From contig JAGHAD010000045.1 in NCBI GenBank assembly GCA_021161685.1, forward strand, positions 1 through 9,783: a stretch of DNA of 9,783 nucleotides, written 5' to 3'. Below, piece after piece: positions 1-6,282 of this stretch (position 1 is the stretch's first letter; every line of letters starts with the position of its first letter). The position numbers and the translations under genes were made by a program. Under the pieces are notes generated by a model. That model was not told the DNA's origin. It ran no database searches and saw only the letters and a program-made list of their open reading frames with translations. This DNA comes from Thermoplasmata archaeon. Lineage in GTDB: Archaea; Thermoplasmatota; E2; DHVEG-1; B18-G2.

Positions 1-414
1 ATAAACTATGCCCATCAACCTGCCCCTTTCTTCTGCGGGAGCTTCCTCTTCTACAGGAATCGTCCACATGTTTGAGACGAGAGCATACGATATTATGGCA
101 TAAAAGATCATGAAAAGATGGAAGGAAGATGCAAAGAAAACGATCATGATTGAAGGCAATCCCATCATCATGAGAAGAATTAAAAGAGAAGGCTTTCTCC
201 CTATTATGTCATTTAGACCATTGAGAAGAAAGATGAACATGGTGGGAATAAGATAGATGGCATCCCAAAATGAGTAAGTGGATTTTGATATTGAGTATTC
301 TTTAAGCACGGATGGTAAAACAATAACTATATTTGTTGAGAGATACCAGTCGAGCAAACCTATGAGTCCCATTAGGATGACCAAGTACATTAGGTAACCT
401 CGAGTGATGCTCAT
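1..414 (-). CDS. MFS permease, N-terminal part (cut by left edge)
   Basis: This is the first 138 codons of a membrane transporter that continues beyond the window. Translation from the ATG at 414 gives four mostly hydrophobic stretches. Between the second and third lies GLNDIIGRKPSL (about residues 67-78), the G-x3-D-x2-G-R-K motif A of the major facilitator superfamily, so this is a secondary transporter of the cytoplasmic membrane. The substrate cannot be judged. The gene begins 12 bp after the stop of the LuxE-like gene on the same strand, so the two are almost certainly co-transcribed and the permease may move a substrate or product of that enzyme (inference). A Shine-Dalgarno sequence GAGGT at 421-425 lies 6 nt before the ATG, which fixes the start well. 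A later in-frame ATG at 390 is less likely for that reason. Confidence 0.85.
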   Translation of the reverse strand, partial: MSITRGYLMYLVILMGLIGLLDWYLSTNIVIVLPSVLKEYSISKSTYSFWDAIYLIPTMFIFLLNGLNDIIGRKPSLLILLMMMGLPSIMIVFFASSFHLFMIFYAIISYALVSNMWTIPVEEEAPAEERGRLMGIVY

Positions 415-420
415 CTGATA

Positions 421-425
421 ACCTC
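421..425 (-). promoter_or_regulatory. Shine-Dalgarno sequence of the left-edge MFS gene
   Basis: GAGGT on the minus strand is 6 nt before the ATG at 414 and directly behind the stop codon of the upstream gene. It indicates translation of an operon-internal cistron by 16S rRNA pairing, unlike the leaderless first genes elsewhere in the window. Confidence 0.7.
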
Positions 426-426
426 A

Positions 427-1782
427 CTATATTGACAGCATTCTCCTAACCTCCTCTGCACAACCTCTCACTTCTTCTCCTCCCATTCTCTTAACTTCTG
501 GTTCCAAAACGGGACCGGGTCTGTCGCAAGCGGGACATCTCTCTAGAAGTTTAACGTTATCTCCAGTTATTATAAAACCTGGATAGCTAAAGGTAGTTCC
601 ATCCAGAAAAGCAAACCTTCCTCGTTCTCCAAATCCCTTTGGTTCTAGATTTTCATCCAATACCATAGGGTAAAAGAAGGTGTACGGGACATGCAGGTAA
701 TGTCCCTCTGGGCAATGTACCATGAATCCGTTGCCCTCGACCATCCCATAAACATCTAAGCAGTGCATTGGATTTATTCCCAAAACTTCTTCCGCCAGCC
801 TCCTGAAATTGGAAACAGGTATTCTCTTATCCTCCTGAACCTTCCAACCCCCTCCAGTGATTATACCAACCCTGTTAAACAAATCAAAATTCTTACCCTC
901 TTCCTTCAGCTTGATCAAAACGCTATGCATAAGCGCCGGCGTCCCAACGAGCGCCATTTTGCTATCCTTTTCCCTTGAATGTGAATCCAGCCATTTGATG
1001 ATATTTTTAACCACCCTCTTTCCCAAAACTCCGATTGCGTGTCTCAAAAGATATCTTCTCAATCTGCCTCCCGACATGGCGCGAGATACGGTCTTCGTTG
1101 ATATTCTCCTATCTATGGCCACTTCCACCTCCTTAATAAGATCGAAATATATCCCACAGATCTTTCCAGCAAATACGTTCGTCTTGAAGGGATTTGGCAT
1201 GAGGAGATAGCCATAAATGTTGTAGTCCCACAATGGATAGACGTTTATCACTATGGATTTTGCAGCAGCATATTGAGCTATTTTGAAGGTTCTCTCATCC
1301 CTTGGTATAAAGGTAAACCTCCCGCTCGTTCCACTGCTATAAGCTACAGCCATACCCGCAGAATTGAAAGACTCAACAACCTCATCGTATGAAGGGTTTT
1401 TGTTTGGTATTTCTATCTCTGGTATATCTCCAGTGATGATATTTGAGAGCCAGATCGCAAAATCCCTACCGCTTGGATAATTCTTGAAGAATTTATCTGG
1501 AATGAGAGGAATTTTCTTAAAATCCTCCTCTCTTTTGATATCATCTGGGGATATTTTTCTCTCTTTGCACAGCCTTCTGTAAAATGAATTCTTTTCATAA
1601 TGTCTCTTGAATTGGAATTTGATTGCTTTCAATCTCAATTCCTTTGCTTCTTTCTCCGGAACCCTAAAGATGTCCTTTACCCCATATACTGCATCGTCTG
1701 GCGGTGTCCATTCATTTCTCGGTGGTATGTATTTCTGGACAAGTTTATTGAACTTCTTTAAGTATTCATCAAAGGATATCAT
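427..1782 (-). CDS. LuxE-like acyl-protein synthetase (ANL adenylating enzyme)
   Basis: This 451-residue enzyme belongs to the acyl-adenylate-forming (ANL) superfamily and most resembles the LuxE acyl-protein synthetase family, related to phenylacetate-CoA ligases. Visible motifs are the ATP-binding loop SSGTSGR (149-155), GGGWK (310-314), the A5-type DVYGMVEGN (343-351), an ITGDNVKL A7-like motif (405-412), CPACDRPGPVL (416-426) and RMGGEEVRGC (432-441). Such enzymes activate a carboxylic acid with ATP and pass the acyl group to a thiol. In bacterial LuxE the acceptor is a cysteine close to the C-terminus; Cys441, ten residues from the end here, is the natural candidate (inference). The protein is longer than typical LuxE (about 370 residues). 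No LuxC-type acyl reductase or luciferase gene is present in the window. The ATG at 1782 has a TATA-like element about 26 nt upstream and heads an operon with an MFS permease. A coenzyme F390 synthetase-like or other acyl-CoA ligase role cannot be excluded. Confidence 0.8.
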   Translation of the reverse strand: MISFDEYLKKFNKLVQKYIPPRNEWTPPDDAVYGVKDIFRVPEKEAKELRLKAIKFQFKRHYEKNSFYRRLCKERKISPDDIKREEDFKKIPLIPDKFFKNYPSGRDFAIWLSNIITGDIPEIEIPNKNPSYDEVVESFNSAGMAVAYSSGTSGRFTFIPRDERTFKIAQYAAAKSIVINVYPLWDYNIYGYLLMPNPFKTNVFAGKICGIYFDLIKEVEVAIDRRISTKTVSRAMSGGRLRRYLLRHAIGVLGKRVVKNIIKWLDSHSREKDSKMALVGTPALMHSVLIKLKEEGKNFDLFNRVGIITGGGWKVQEDKRIPVSNFRRLAEEVLGINPMHCLDVYGMVEGNGFMVHCPEGHYLHVPYTFFYPMVLDENLEPKGFGERGRFAFLDGTTFSYPGFIITGDNVKLLERCPACDRPGPVLEPEVKRMGGEEVRGCAEEVRRMLSI

Positions 1783-1803
1783 TAAAGTTGTATATGATAC
1801 CCT

Positions 1804-1813
1804 GAATAAAAAT
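1804..1813 (-). promoter_or_regulatory. TATA-like element of the LuxE-like/MFS operon
   Basis: ATTTTTATTC on the minus strand is centred about 26 nt upstream of the ATG at 1782. This matches an archaeal TATA box feeding a leaderless transcript. It lies in the 48-bp gap after rnhB, so its T-run may also help terminate rnhB transcription. Confidence 0.5.
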
Positions 1814-1830
1814 GTTGTGCCTTGCTATCT

Positions 1831-2469
1831 TCATACAATGGTTCCGTTGTAAAATCTCTTTAGGGTTTTCCATGTCTTCCTGATGCATGGAGGCAAAGAT
1901 TTAAACCTTTTAATCCACTCTTCCAAAAACCTCCTTGTTATGGGATCCGCAGGATAGCCACTTCCCATGGGCATGCCCAGTATTGGCTCTAACTCCTTTG
2001 CTATTTTTTCAATCTGCACATCTCTCTCGGTCTTTGCAATTATTGATGCTGCGCCAACCACTGGAAAGATTGCATCTGCATGATGCTTTGCAATTACCTT
2101 AGCTCTAAACGGCAATTTGGAAGATAGTTCAGTAGCAATTCTTTCTTCATTTACATCTACCGCATCTATGTAATACACATCTGCTCTCAGTTTTTCCATT
2201 ACCTTCAGAAAGTAATCCTTCTCTATTTCATTCAGGGTTTTCCTTTTTCTCAGTTCATCTATGACAGATGGAGGGATAATTTCAACCTTGTAATCCCTAG
2301 CAACCTTTTTTATTTCAACCGCGAGTTTTTTCCTAGTAGAGGGGGCGAGTCTTTTCGAATCCTTTATTCCAAGTTTTAGCAGTTTCTCCTCATTTTCCAC
2401 CACCACACCTGCCACAACCATCGGCCCAATAACAGGCCCTCTCCCTGCTTCATCTATGCCACATATCAT
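1831..2469 (-). CDS. rnhB: Ribonuclease HII
   Basis: RNase HII cleaves the RNA strand of RNA/DNA hybrids and removes ribonucleotides misincorporated in DNA, acting in replication and repair. From the ATG at 2469 the protein has 212 residues, normal for archaeal RNase HII. It opens with MICGIDEAGRGPVIGP, the family's signature N-terminus. The four metal-binding acidic residues are visible: Asp6 and Glu7, Asp102 in YIDAVDV, and Asp132 in HHADAIFPVVGAASIIAK; GSGYPADP (169-176) is also conserved. The reading frame can be extended 30 nt to a TTG at 2499. I prefer 2469 because it matches the family and has a TATA-like element 25 nt upstream. The gene diverges from rlmH, with 50 bp between the two start codons. 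Confidence 0.97.
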   Translation of the reverse strand: MICGIDEAGRGPVIGPMVVAGVVVENEEKLLKLGIKDSKRLAPSTRKKLAVEIKKVARDYKVEIIPPSVIDELRKRKTLNEIEKDYFLKVMEKLRADVYYIDAVDVNEERIATELSSKLPFRAKVIAKHHADAIFPVVGAASIIAKTERDVQIEKIAKELEPILGMPMGSGYPADPITRRFLEEWIKRFKSLPPCIRKTWKTLKRFYNGTIV

Positions 2470-2477
2470 TATCTTTT

Positions 2478-2492
2478 GGAATGGAATGGAAT
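2478..2492. repeat. Three tandem GGAAT units between rnhB and rlmH
   Basis: GGAAT is repeated three times without mismatch, between the shared TATA-like element and the rnhB start. It would lie in the initiation region of rnhB and just upstream (the BRE side) of the TATA element for rlmH. It may be chance or a regulator site; nothing else supports a function. Confidence 0.6.
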
Positions 2493-2497
2493 TTATC
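2491..2497. promoter_or_regulatory. Shared TATA-like element for rnhB and rlmH
   Basis: ATTTATC on the plus strand (GATAAAT on the minus) is the only clearly AT-rich box between the two divergent genes. Its centre, 2494, is 25 nt from the rnhB ATG (2469) and 26 nt from the rlmH GTG (2520). Both spacings fit leaderless archaeal promoters, so one element may place TBP for both directions. Confidence 0.5.
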
Positions 2498-2519
2498 AAT
2501 GTATTGCGTTATTGATTTT

Positions 2520-2927
2520 GTGAAAATAGTCATACTGTGCGAAGGTAAGATAAGGGAGAGATGGATCAGAGAAGGAGAAAGAGAATATTTGAACAGAATA
2601 GGAAGATTTGTCAATATAGAAGTGAGGGAGGTTGATAAATTAGGTATGCTTGAAGATTTTGATGTGATCATTGCACTCGATGTAAGAGGGAAAGAAATGG
2701 GATCGCTAGAGTTTTCGAAGCTTATAGAGAAGTTTTACGTGAGAGGTGAAAAAGTTTGTTTCCTTGTTGGTGGATGGAAGGGATTGGAGAAAGACATAAA
2801 AATGAAAGCAGATCTCCTTTTGTCTTTGTCCAAACTCACCTTTCCTTATCAGATAGCAAGACTTATCCTGCTGGAACAAATCTACAGAGCTTTTACCATA
2901 ATCAAAGGGATAGATTACCACAAGTAA
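2520..2927 (+). CDS. rlmH: RlmH-family SPOUT rRNA methyltransferase
   Basis: This is a small SPOUT-fold (knotted) methyltransferase using S-adenosylmethionine. The characterised E. coli member methylates N3 of pseudouridine 1915 in helix 69 of 23S rRNA; the archaeal target is assumed by homology. Taking GTG 2520 as start gives 135 residues beginning VKIVILCEGKIRERW, the normal family N-terminus. FLVGGWKGL (81-89) is the SAM-binding glycine loop. The knot region LSLSKLTFPYQIARLILLEQIYRAF (101-125) and the terminal YHK are diagnostic. It is about 20 residues shorter than bacterial RlmH (about 155), with the loss in the linker between the N-terminal strand and the IALDVRGKEM segment (about 53-63). 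Upstream in-frame ATGs at 2481 and 2499 are disfavoured: they add residues absent from the family, and the TATA-like element sits 26 nt before the GTG. rfcL follows after 33 bp. Confidence 0.92.
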   Translation: MKIVILCEGKIRERWIREGEREYLNRIGRFVNIEVREVDKLGMLEDFDVIIALDVRGKEMGSLEFSKLIEKFYVRGEKVCFLVGGWKGLEKDIKMKADLLLSLSKLTFPYQIARLILLEQIYRAFTIIKGIDYHK

Positions 2928-2929
2928 AA

Positions 2930-2940
2930 CTTATTTATGA
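2930..2940 (+). promoter_or_regulatory. TATA-like element of rfcL
   Basis: CTTATTTATGA begins 3 nt after the rlmH stop and is centred about 26 nt before the GTG at 2961. It suggests that rfcL has its own leaderless transcript besides any read-through from rlmH. The ATG inside this box (2937) is the start of the longest ORF and is probably not used. Confidence 0.5.
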
Positions 2941-2960
2941 TCAAAATCTATCTTCGACAA

Positions 2961-4337
2961 GTGGAAGATTGGACAGAGAAGTATAGACCAAAAAGTTTAG
3001 ATGAGGTTATAGGGAATAAGGATGCAAAGAACATTTTAAGGAAGTGGGCGACAAGCTGGAATTCCTCGAGACCTCCAGAGAAAAAGGCGGTCATAATCTA
3101 TGGGAAACCTGGCATCGGAAAAACGAGCAGTGCCATAGCTCTAGCGAAAGAAAATGGATGGATAGTTATCGAAATGAATGCATCAGATGCAAGAAATGCA
3201 GAAAAGATAAGGAGAATCGCAACTTCCGGAGCCTTGAATGAAAGTTTTGGAAACGATGGTAGTTTTATTCCTTCAAAATACGGTAGGAGGAAGCTCATTA
3301 TACTAGATGAAGCGGACAACCTGTATGAAAGATCGAGCGAAGTAAAGGATAGCAGTATGCTGGATAAGGGAGGGAAGAAAGCGATAATCGACACAATTAA
3401 GAAGACAAATCAGCCGATAATACTGATAGCAAACGATCTTTATGAGTTACTTAAGGGTTCTGGGGAAGAGCTGAGAAAGTTATGTATAATGATAAAGTTT
3501 GATGAAAGGCAGATTCCAAAGTACGAAATAGTGTCTCTTTTGAAGAAAATTTGCAGAATGGAAAACATACAGGTAGATGTGAAGATCCTTGAAATGGTGG
3601 CGGAAAGATGTAAAGGAGATGTCAGATCGGCCATTAAAGATTTACAGTCAATATGTATAGGGAGGAATAGGGTTGAGCAATCAACGATTCAGTCGATTGG
3701 ATACAGGGATAGAGAGAACACCGTTTTCGATGTTTTGAAGGATATTTTCAAAACAAAAGATTTTCAAGCTATAAAGAGAGGTTACGAAGTGGCAAATGAA
3801 AGTCCGGAAGATTTTATCTTGTGGGTATCAGAAAACATCCCTTTGGAATATCTCGATATCGCCGATCTCGCCAGAGCCTATGATAGAATATCGAAAGCAG
3901 ACTTATTCCTTGGAAGAGCTAGGAGAAAGAGAGCATATAACCTGTGGAGCTATGCCGTTGATCTCATGAGTTGCGGGGTTGCCGTTTCAAAGGCTAGACC
4001 ATACGCGGTAAACGTGAGGTATTCTTTTCCATCATGGCTTAGAGAAATGAAATCTTCCAAAGAGACTAGAGATTTGAGAAATAGCATACTTAAAAAGATT
4101 GGAAGGTTTTGCCATGTATCAGCCCGCAAGGCGAACGAATTTCTCGATGAAGTTAGGAAAATGTCTCAAGGAGATATAGAGTTAGCGTGTAGCCTTGTAA
4201 AAAAACTTGAACTTGATGGAGATGAAATGAAATACCTCTTTGGAGAGAGAGCAGTTGAAGTAGAAAAACTTCTGAAAAAGGGAGCAAAGGAGGATAAGAC
4301 AAGGAAACTGGTTATGGAACAAAAGAAGCTTTTCTAA
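2961..4337 (+). CDS. rfcL: Replication factor C large subunit (clamp loader)
   Basis: RFC-L is the single large subunit of the archaeal clamp loader, which with four small subunits opens PCNA and places it on primed DNA. From GTG 2961 the protein has 458 residues, usual for archaea, and begins VEDWTEKYRPKSLDEVIGN, the family's conserved start. An AAA+ ATPase core is plain: Walker A GKPGIGKTS (48-56), NASDARN (73-79), Walker B LIILDEAD (112-119) and a sensor-1 segment LIAND (155-159). Lid and collar domains follow, then a Lys/Glu-rich tail. The last residues, QKKLF, are a minimal PCNA-interacting (PIP) motif lacking the usual residues after the first aromatic. The ATG at 2937 would add eight residues not expected in the family and lies within the TATA-like element. 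The small-subunit gene, often adjacent in archaea, is not here. The 3' end overlaps the convergent gene by 4 bp. Confidence 0.97.
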   Translation: MEDWTEKYRPKSLDEVIGNKDAKNILRKWATSWNSSRPPEKKAVIIYGKPGIGKTSSAIALAKENGWIVIEMNASDARNAEKIRRIATSGALNESFGNDGSFIPSKYGRRKLIILDEADNLYERSSEVKDSSMLDKGGKKAIIDTIKKTNQPIILIANDLYELLKGSGEELRKLCIMIKFDERQIPKYEIVSLLKKICRMENIQVDVKILEMVAERCKGDVRSAIKDLQSICIGRNRVEQSTIQSIGYRDRENTVFDVLKDIFKTKDFQAIKRGYEVANESPEDFILWVSENIPLEYLDIADLARAYDRISKADLFLGRARRKRAYNLWSYAVDLMSCGVAVSKARPYAVNVRYSFPSWLREMKSSKETRDLRNSILKKIGRFCHVSARKANEFLDEVRKMSQGDIELACSLVKKLELDGDEMKYLFGERAVEVEKLLKKGAKEDKTRKLVMEQKKLF

Positions 4338-5077
4338 CTTTCTCCAAGTTTCCTCATGACTTCGACAGCCTCCTTCTTGTACATATTCTTAAGATACCTG
4401 TAACTCTCATCTGTTATCTCTTTCGATCTGTGCAACTTTTCTATTTCTTTGAGAACGAGCATGAGCAGAGATTTCTTCGTCCTCAGTATTTCTGGAGTTT
4501 CCTTGATTTTCTCTATTTCTCTTGATGCTTTCCTCCTTATTGCTTGGATGACAATGATTATTAGAAGGACTACAATAACTGCAGAAAGAGCTACAAAATG
4601 CATCGTGTAATCTGGTACCTTGATTCTGGGCAGAGTTACATTTACAACTGAACCTATAGGAAGATCCGATGCCTGAAATAATTTTTTGCCATTGTAGATG
4701 AATGTCATTTCTGGAGTATCATAAGGCATCACTTTCTTTACGTATCTTGTGTCTTTCGGGAGATTGTACATCACGAAAATGTTCATAGAGAAATTGAAAG
4801 GGGTCGCATCTATCTTGCACATGTTTTCTATTCTGCTGAAGTTCGCCGACATGTTATTTATTTGAATTTCTATGCCCGATGCATTTTCAGGTACGGAGAG
4901 CAAAAAGGAAGTTTCGCCCGTCTCTTTTGAGGCATTTATTATTTCCTCTACTTTTATAAAGTTCTCTTTTTGTTCCAGTACAACGCAGTGCTTACTTATC
5001 ACAAGTGCACTTGCATGCGGTAGAGAAAATACCAGAAAAACGAGCGTACCTACTAGTAACAAACATCTGGGTTGCAT
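4334..5077 (-). CDS. Single-pass membrane protein with sequon-rich ectodomain
   Basis: I do not recognise a family. The 247-residue protein has a signal peptide (basic start, hydrophobic 6-20, likely cleavage after ASA at 22-24). An external domain of about 135 residues follows, then one transmembrane helix (about 160-180), a basic stop-transfer sequence (IRRKASR) and a cytoplasmic tail of about 65 charged, helix-prone residues. The tail ends LHRSKEITDESYRYLKNMY, which resembles short SHOCT-like oligomerisation motifs (weak similarity). The ectodomain carries six N-x-S/T sequons (Asn48, 65, 75, 79, 95, 146), suggesting archaeal N-glycosylation, and two cysteines (31, 87) that could form a disulfide. 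It lies 23 bp downstream of an MFS/glycosyltransferase operon. It also has a TATA-like element 25 nt before its ATG, inside the end of the MFS gene. Its stop overlaps the convergent rfcL stop (CTAA). Confidence 0.85.
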   Translation of the reverse strand: MQPRCLLLVGTLVFLVFSLPHASALVISKHCVVLEQKENFIKVEEIINASKETGETSFLLSVPENASGIEIQINNMSANFSRIENMCKIDATPFNFSMNIFVMYNLPKDTRYVKKVMPYDTPEMTFIYNGKKLFQASDLPIGSVVNVTLPRIKVPDYTMHFVALSAVIVVLLIIIVIQAIRRKASREIEKIKETPEILRTKKSLLMLVLKEIEKLHRSKEITDESYRYLKNMYKKEAVEVMRKLGES

Positions 5078-5098
5078 TAAAAGAGGATTGGTTGTTCC

Positions 5099-5105
5099 AT
5101 TTATC
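5099..5105 (-). promoter_or_regulatory. TATA-like element of the sequon-rich membrane protein gene
   Basis: GATAAAT on the minus strand is centred 25 nt before the ATG at 5077 and overlaps the stop codon of the upstream MFS gene. It could give a leaderless transcript in addition to operon read-through. Confidence 0.45.
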
Positions 5106-6282
5106 TAATTTTCTCTTGTGAGCAATGCGTGATGCGCCTTCTGATTATTGCAAACAAAATAGATGAAAAGGAACTAAGAACAGCTGAAAAGAGAAACGGT
5201 GCCCATGGAGCAAAGCGATCCCACAGAATGCCAGCCATTAAACCAGCGGGCAGAGCAAGTATGCCGGTTGTTGTGTGAAATATTCCAAGAGCTGTTCCTC
5301 TCACCGATTTACTGGAGAGATCCGAAACAAGGGCGCGCTGGTTTCCTTCAACTATGGCATAAGAAATTCCATATAGGATGAAGAGGGGAATTAGGTGATA
5401 AAAGGATTTCGAAAGAGCGAAACCCAAACAAACGAGAGAGAATAGTGCATATCCAGCTATCAGCACTTTGTCCTTTCCAATTCTGTCTGAAAGAATGCCA
5501 AACGGTGCTGCAAAACCTGCGTAAAATACATTGAAAAGAACGTATAGCAAAACCGGTAAGGAGATATCTTCTCCACCGCACAATAGCTGGGCTTTCCTTA
5601 TGAAAAACATGTAGCTTATGTTGGATAGAGCGAATAGGGATGAAACGAAGATGAAGAGCTTGAACGATGTGTCCAAAGGTTTGAAGGTTAACGGATCTCT
5701 CCTTCTCTTCGCCTTCCCCTCTCTAACCCATATCATTGGTATCAACGAGAGAAAAGCCATCATCGCTGAAATAAAGATCATTGTTCTAAAATCCAACCGC
5801 AAAAAGTACAAAAATGCAAATGCGAGAGAAGCACCAACTATTGCTCCCAATGTATCGAGGGCTCTGTGTATTCCAAATCCCCTTCCTTTCTTCTCGGGTA
5901 GAGAATCTGCTATTATGGCATCTCTTGGAGCTGTTCTGAGACCCTTGCCAACCCTTTCTAAGCCAGCAAATAGGAGGATGTGTTGCCATATGCATGAGAA
6001 GCCCAGGAGCAGTTTAAATATGGCTGAAAATATATATCCAGAAGAAACAAAGATCTTTCTTTCGCCCAACTTGTCAGATAAATAGCCAAAAACGACCTTC
6101 AATATGCTCGATACACTTTCCATCACACCGCTTATCAATCCAATAATGACTTCTGTTCCACCAAGAGCTACGATAAAGAAAGGTAAGATTGGTTTGATAA
6201 TTTCACTGCTCGCATCATTAAGAAAGCTCACCATGCCTAAAAGGAGGATGTTTCCAGCTATCCCTTTGAGTATCTTCCTCAT
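5101..6282 (-). CDS. MFS permease
   Basis: This is a complete 393-residue major facilitator superfamily transporter of about 12 membrane helices, within the usual 380-420 range. It shows motif A in both halves: GYLSDKLGERK (66-76) and GILSDRIGKDK (262-272). It also carries a stretch typical of a widespread bacterial and archaeal subgroup of unassigned substrate: SFLNDASSEIIKPILP near the start, ERVGKGLRTAPRDAIIAD (109-126) and RGFGIHRALDTLGA (134-147). Its ATG overlaps the stop of the glycosyltransferase gene by four bases (ATGA). A weak Shine-Dalgarno-like AAGGGA lies 5 nt upstream, so the two are translationally coupled. Neighbours suggest export or uptake linked to glycoconjugate or envelope metabolism, but this is inference from position only. 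It is clearly different in sequence from the partial MFS protein at the left edge. Confidence 0.93.
   Translation of the reverse strand: MRKILKGIAGNILLLGMVSFLNDASSEIIKPILPFFIVALGGTEVIIGLISGVMESVSSILKVVFGYLSDKLGERKIFVSSGYIFSAIFKLLLGFSCIWQHILLFAGLERVGKGLRTAPRDAIIADSLPEKKGRGFGIHRALDTLGAIVGASLAFAFLYFLRLDFRTMIFISAMMAFLSLIPMIWVREGKAKRRRDPLTFKPLDTSFKLFIFVSSLFALSNISYMFFIRKAQLLCGGEDISLPVLLYVLFNVFYAGFAAPFGILSDRIGKDKVLIAGYALFSLVCLGFALSKSFYHLIPLFILYGISYAIVEGNQRALVSDLSSKSVRGTALGIFHTTTGILALPAGLMAGILWDRFAPWAPFLFSAVLSSFSSILFAIIRRRITHCSQEKIR

Noticed and set aside
857..1210. 117-codon plus-strand frame opposite the LuxE-like gene
   Set aside because: Antisense shadow within a gene with clear ANL motifs; its translation has no recognisable features and no promoter or Shine-Dalgarno.
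427..1782. A bioluminescence (lux) operon
   Set aside because: Only a LuxE-like synthetase is present; no luciferase subunits or acyl-CoA reductase are in the window.
2470..2499. TTG start of rnhB giving ten extra residues
   Set aside because: The family begins at the ICGIDEAGRGP strand, and the upstream codons overlap the TATA-like element.
2937..2960. ATG start of RFC-L giving eight extra residues
   Set aside because: The conserved N-terminus begins at VEDWTEKYRP, and the ATG lies inside the promoter box.
5618..6085. 155-codon plus-strand frame opposite the MFS gene
   Set aside because: Shadow of a well-supported transporter; composition reflects antisense of hydrophobic codons.
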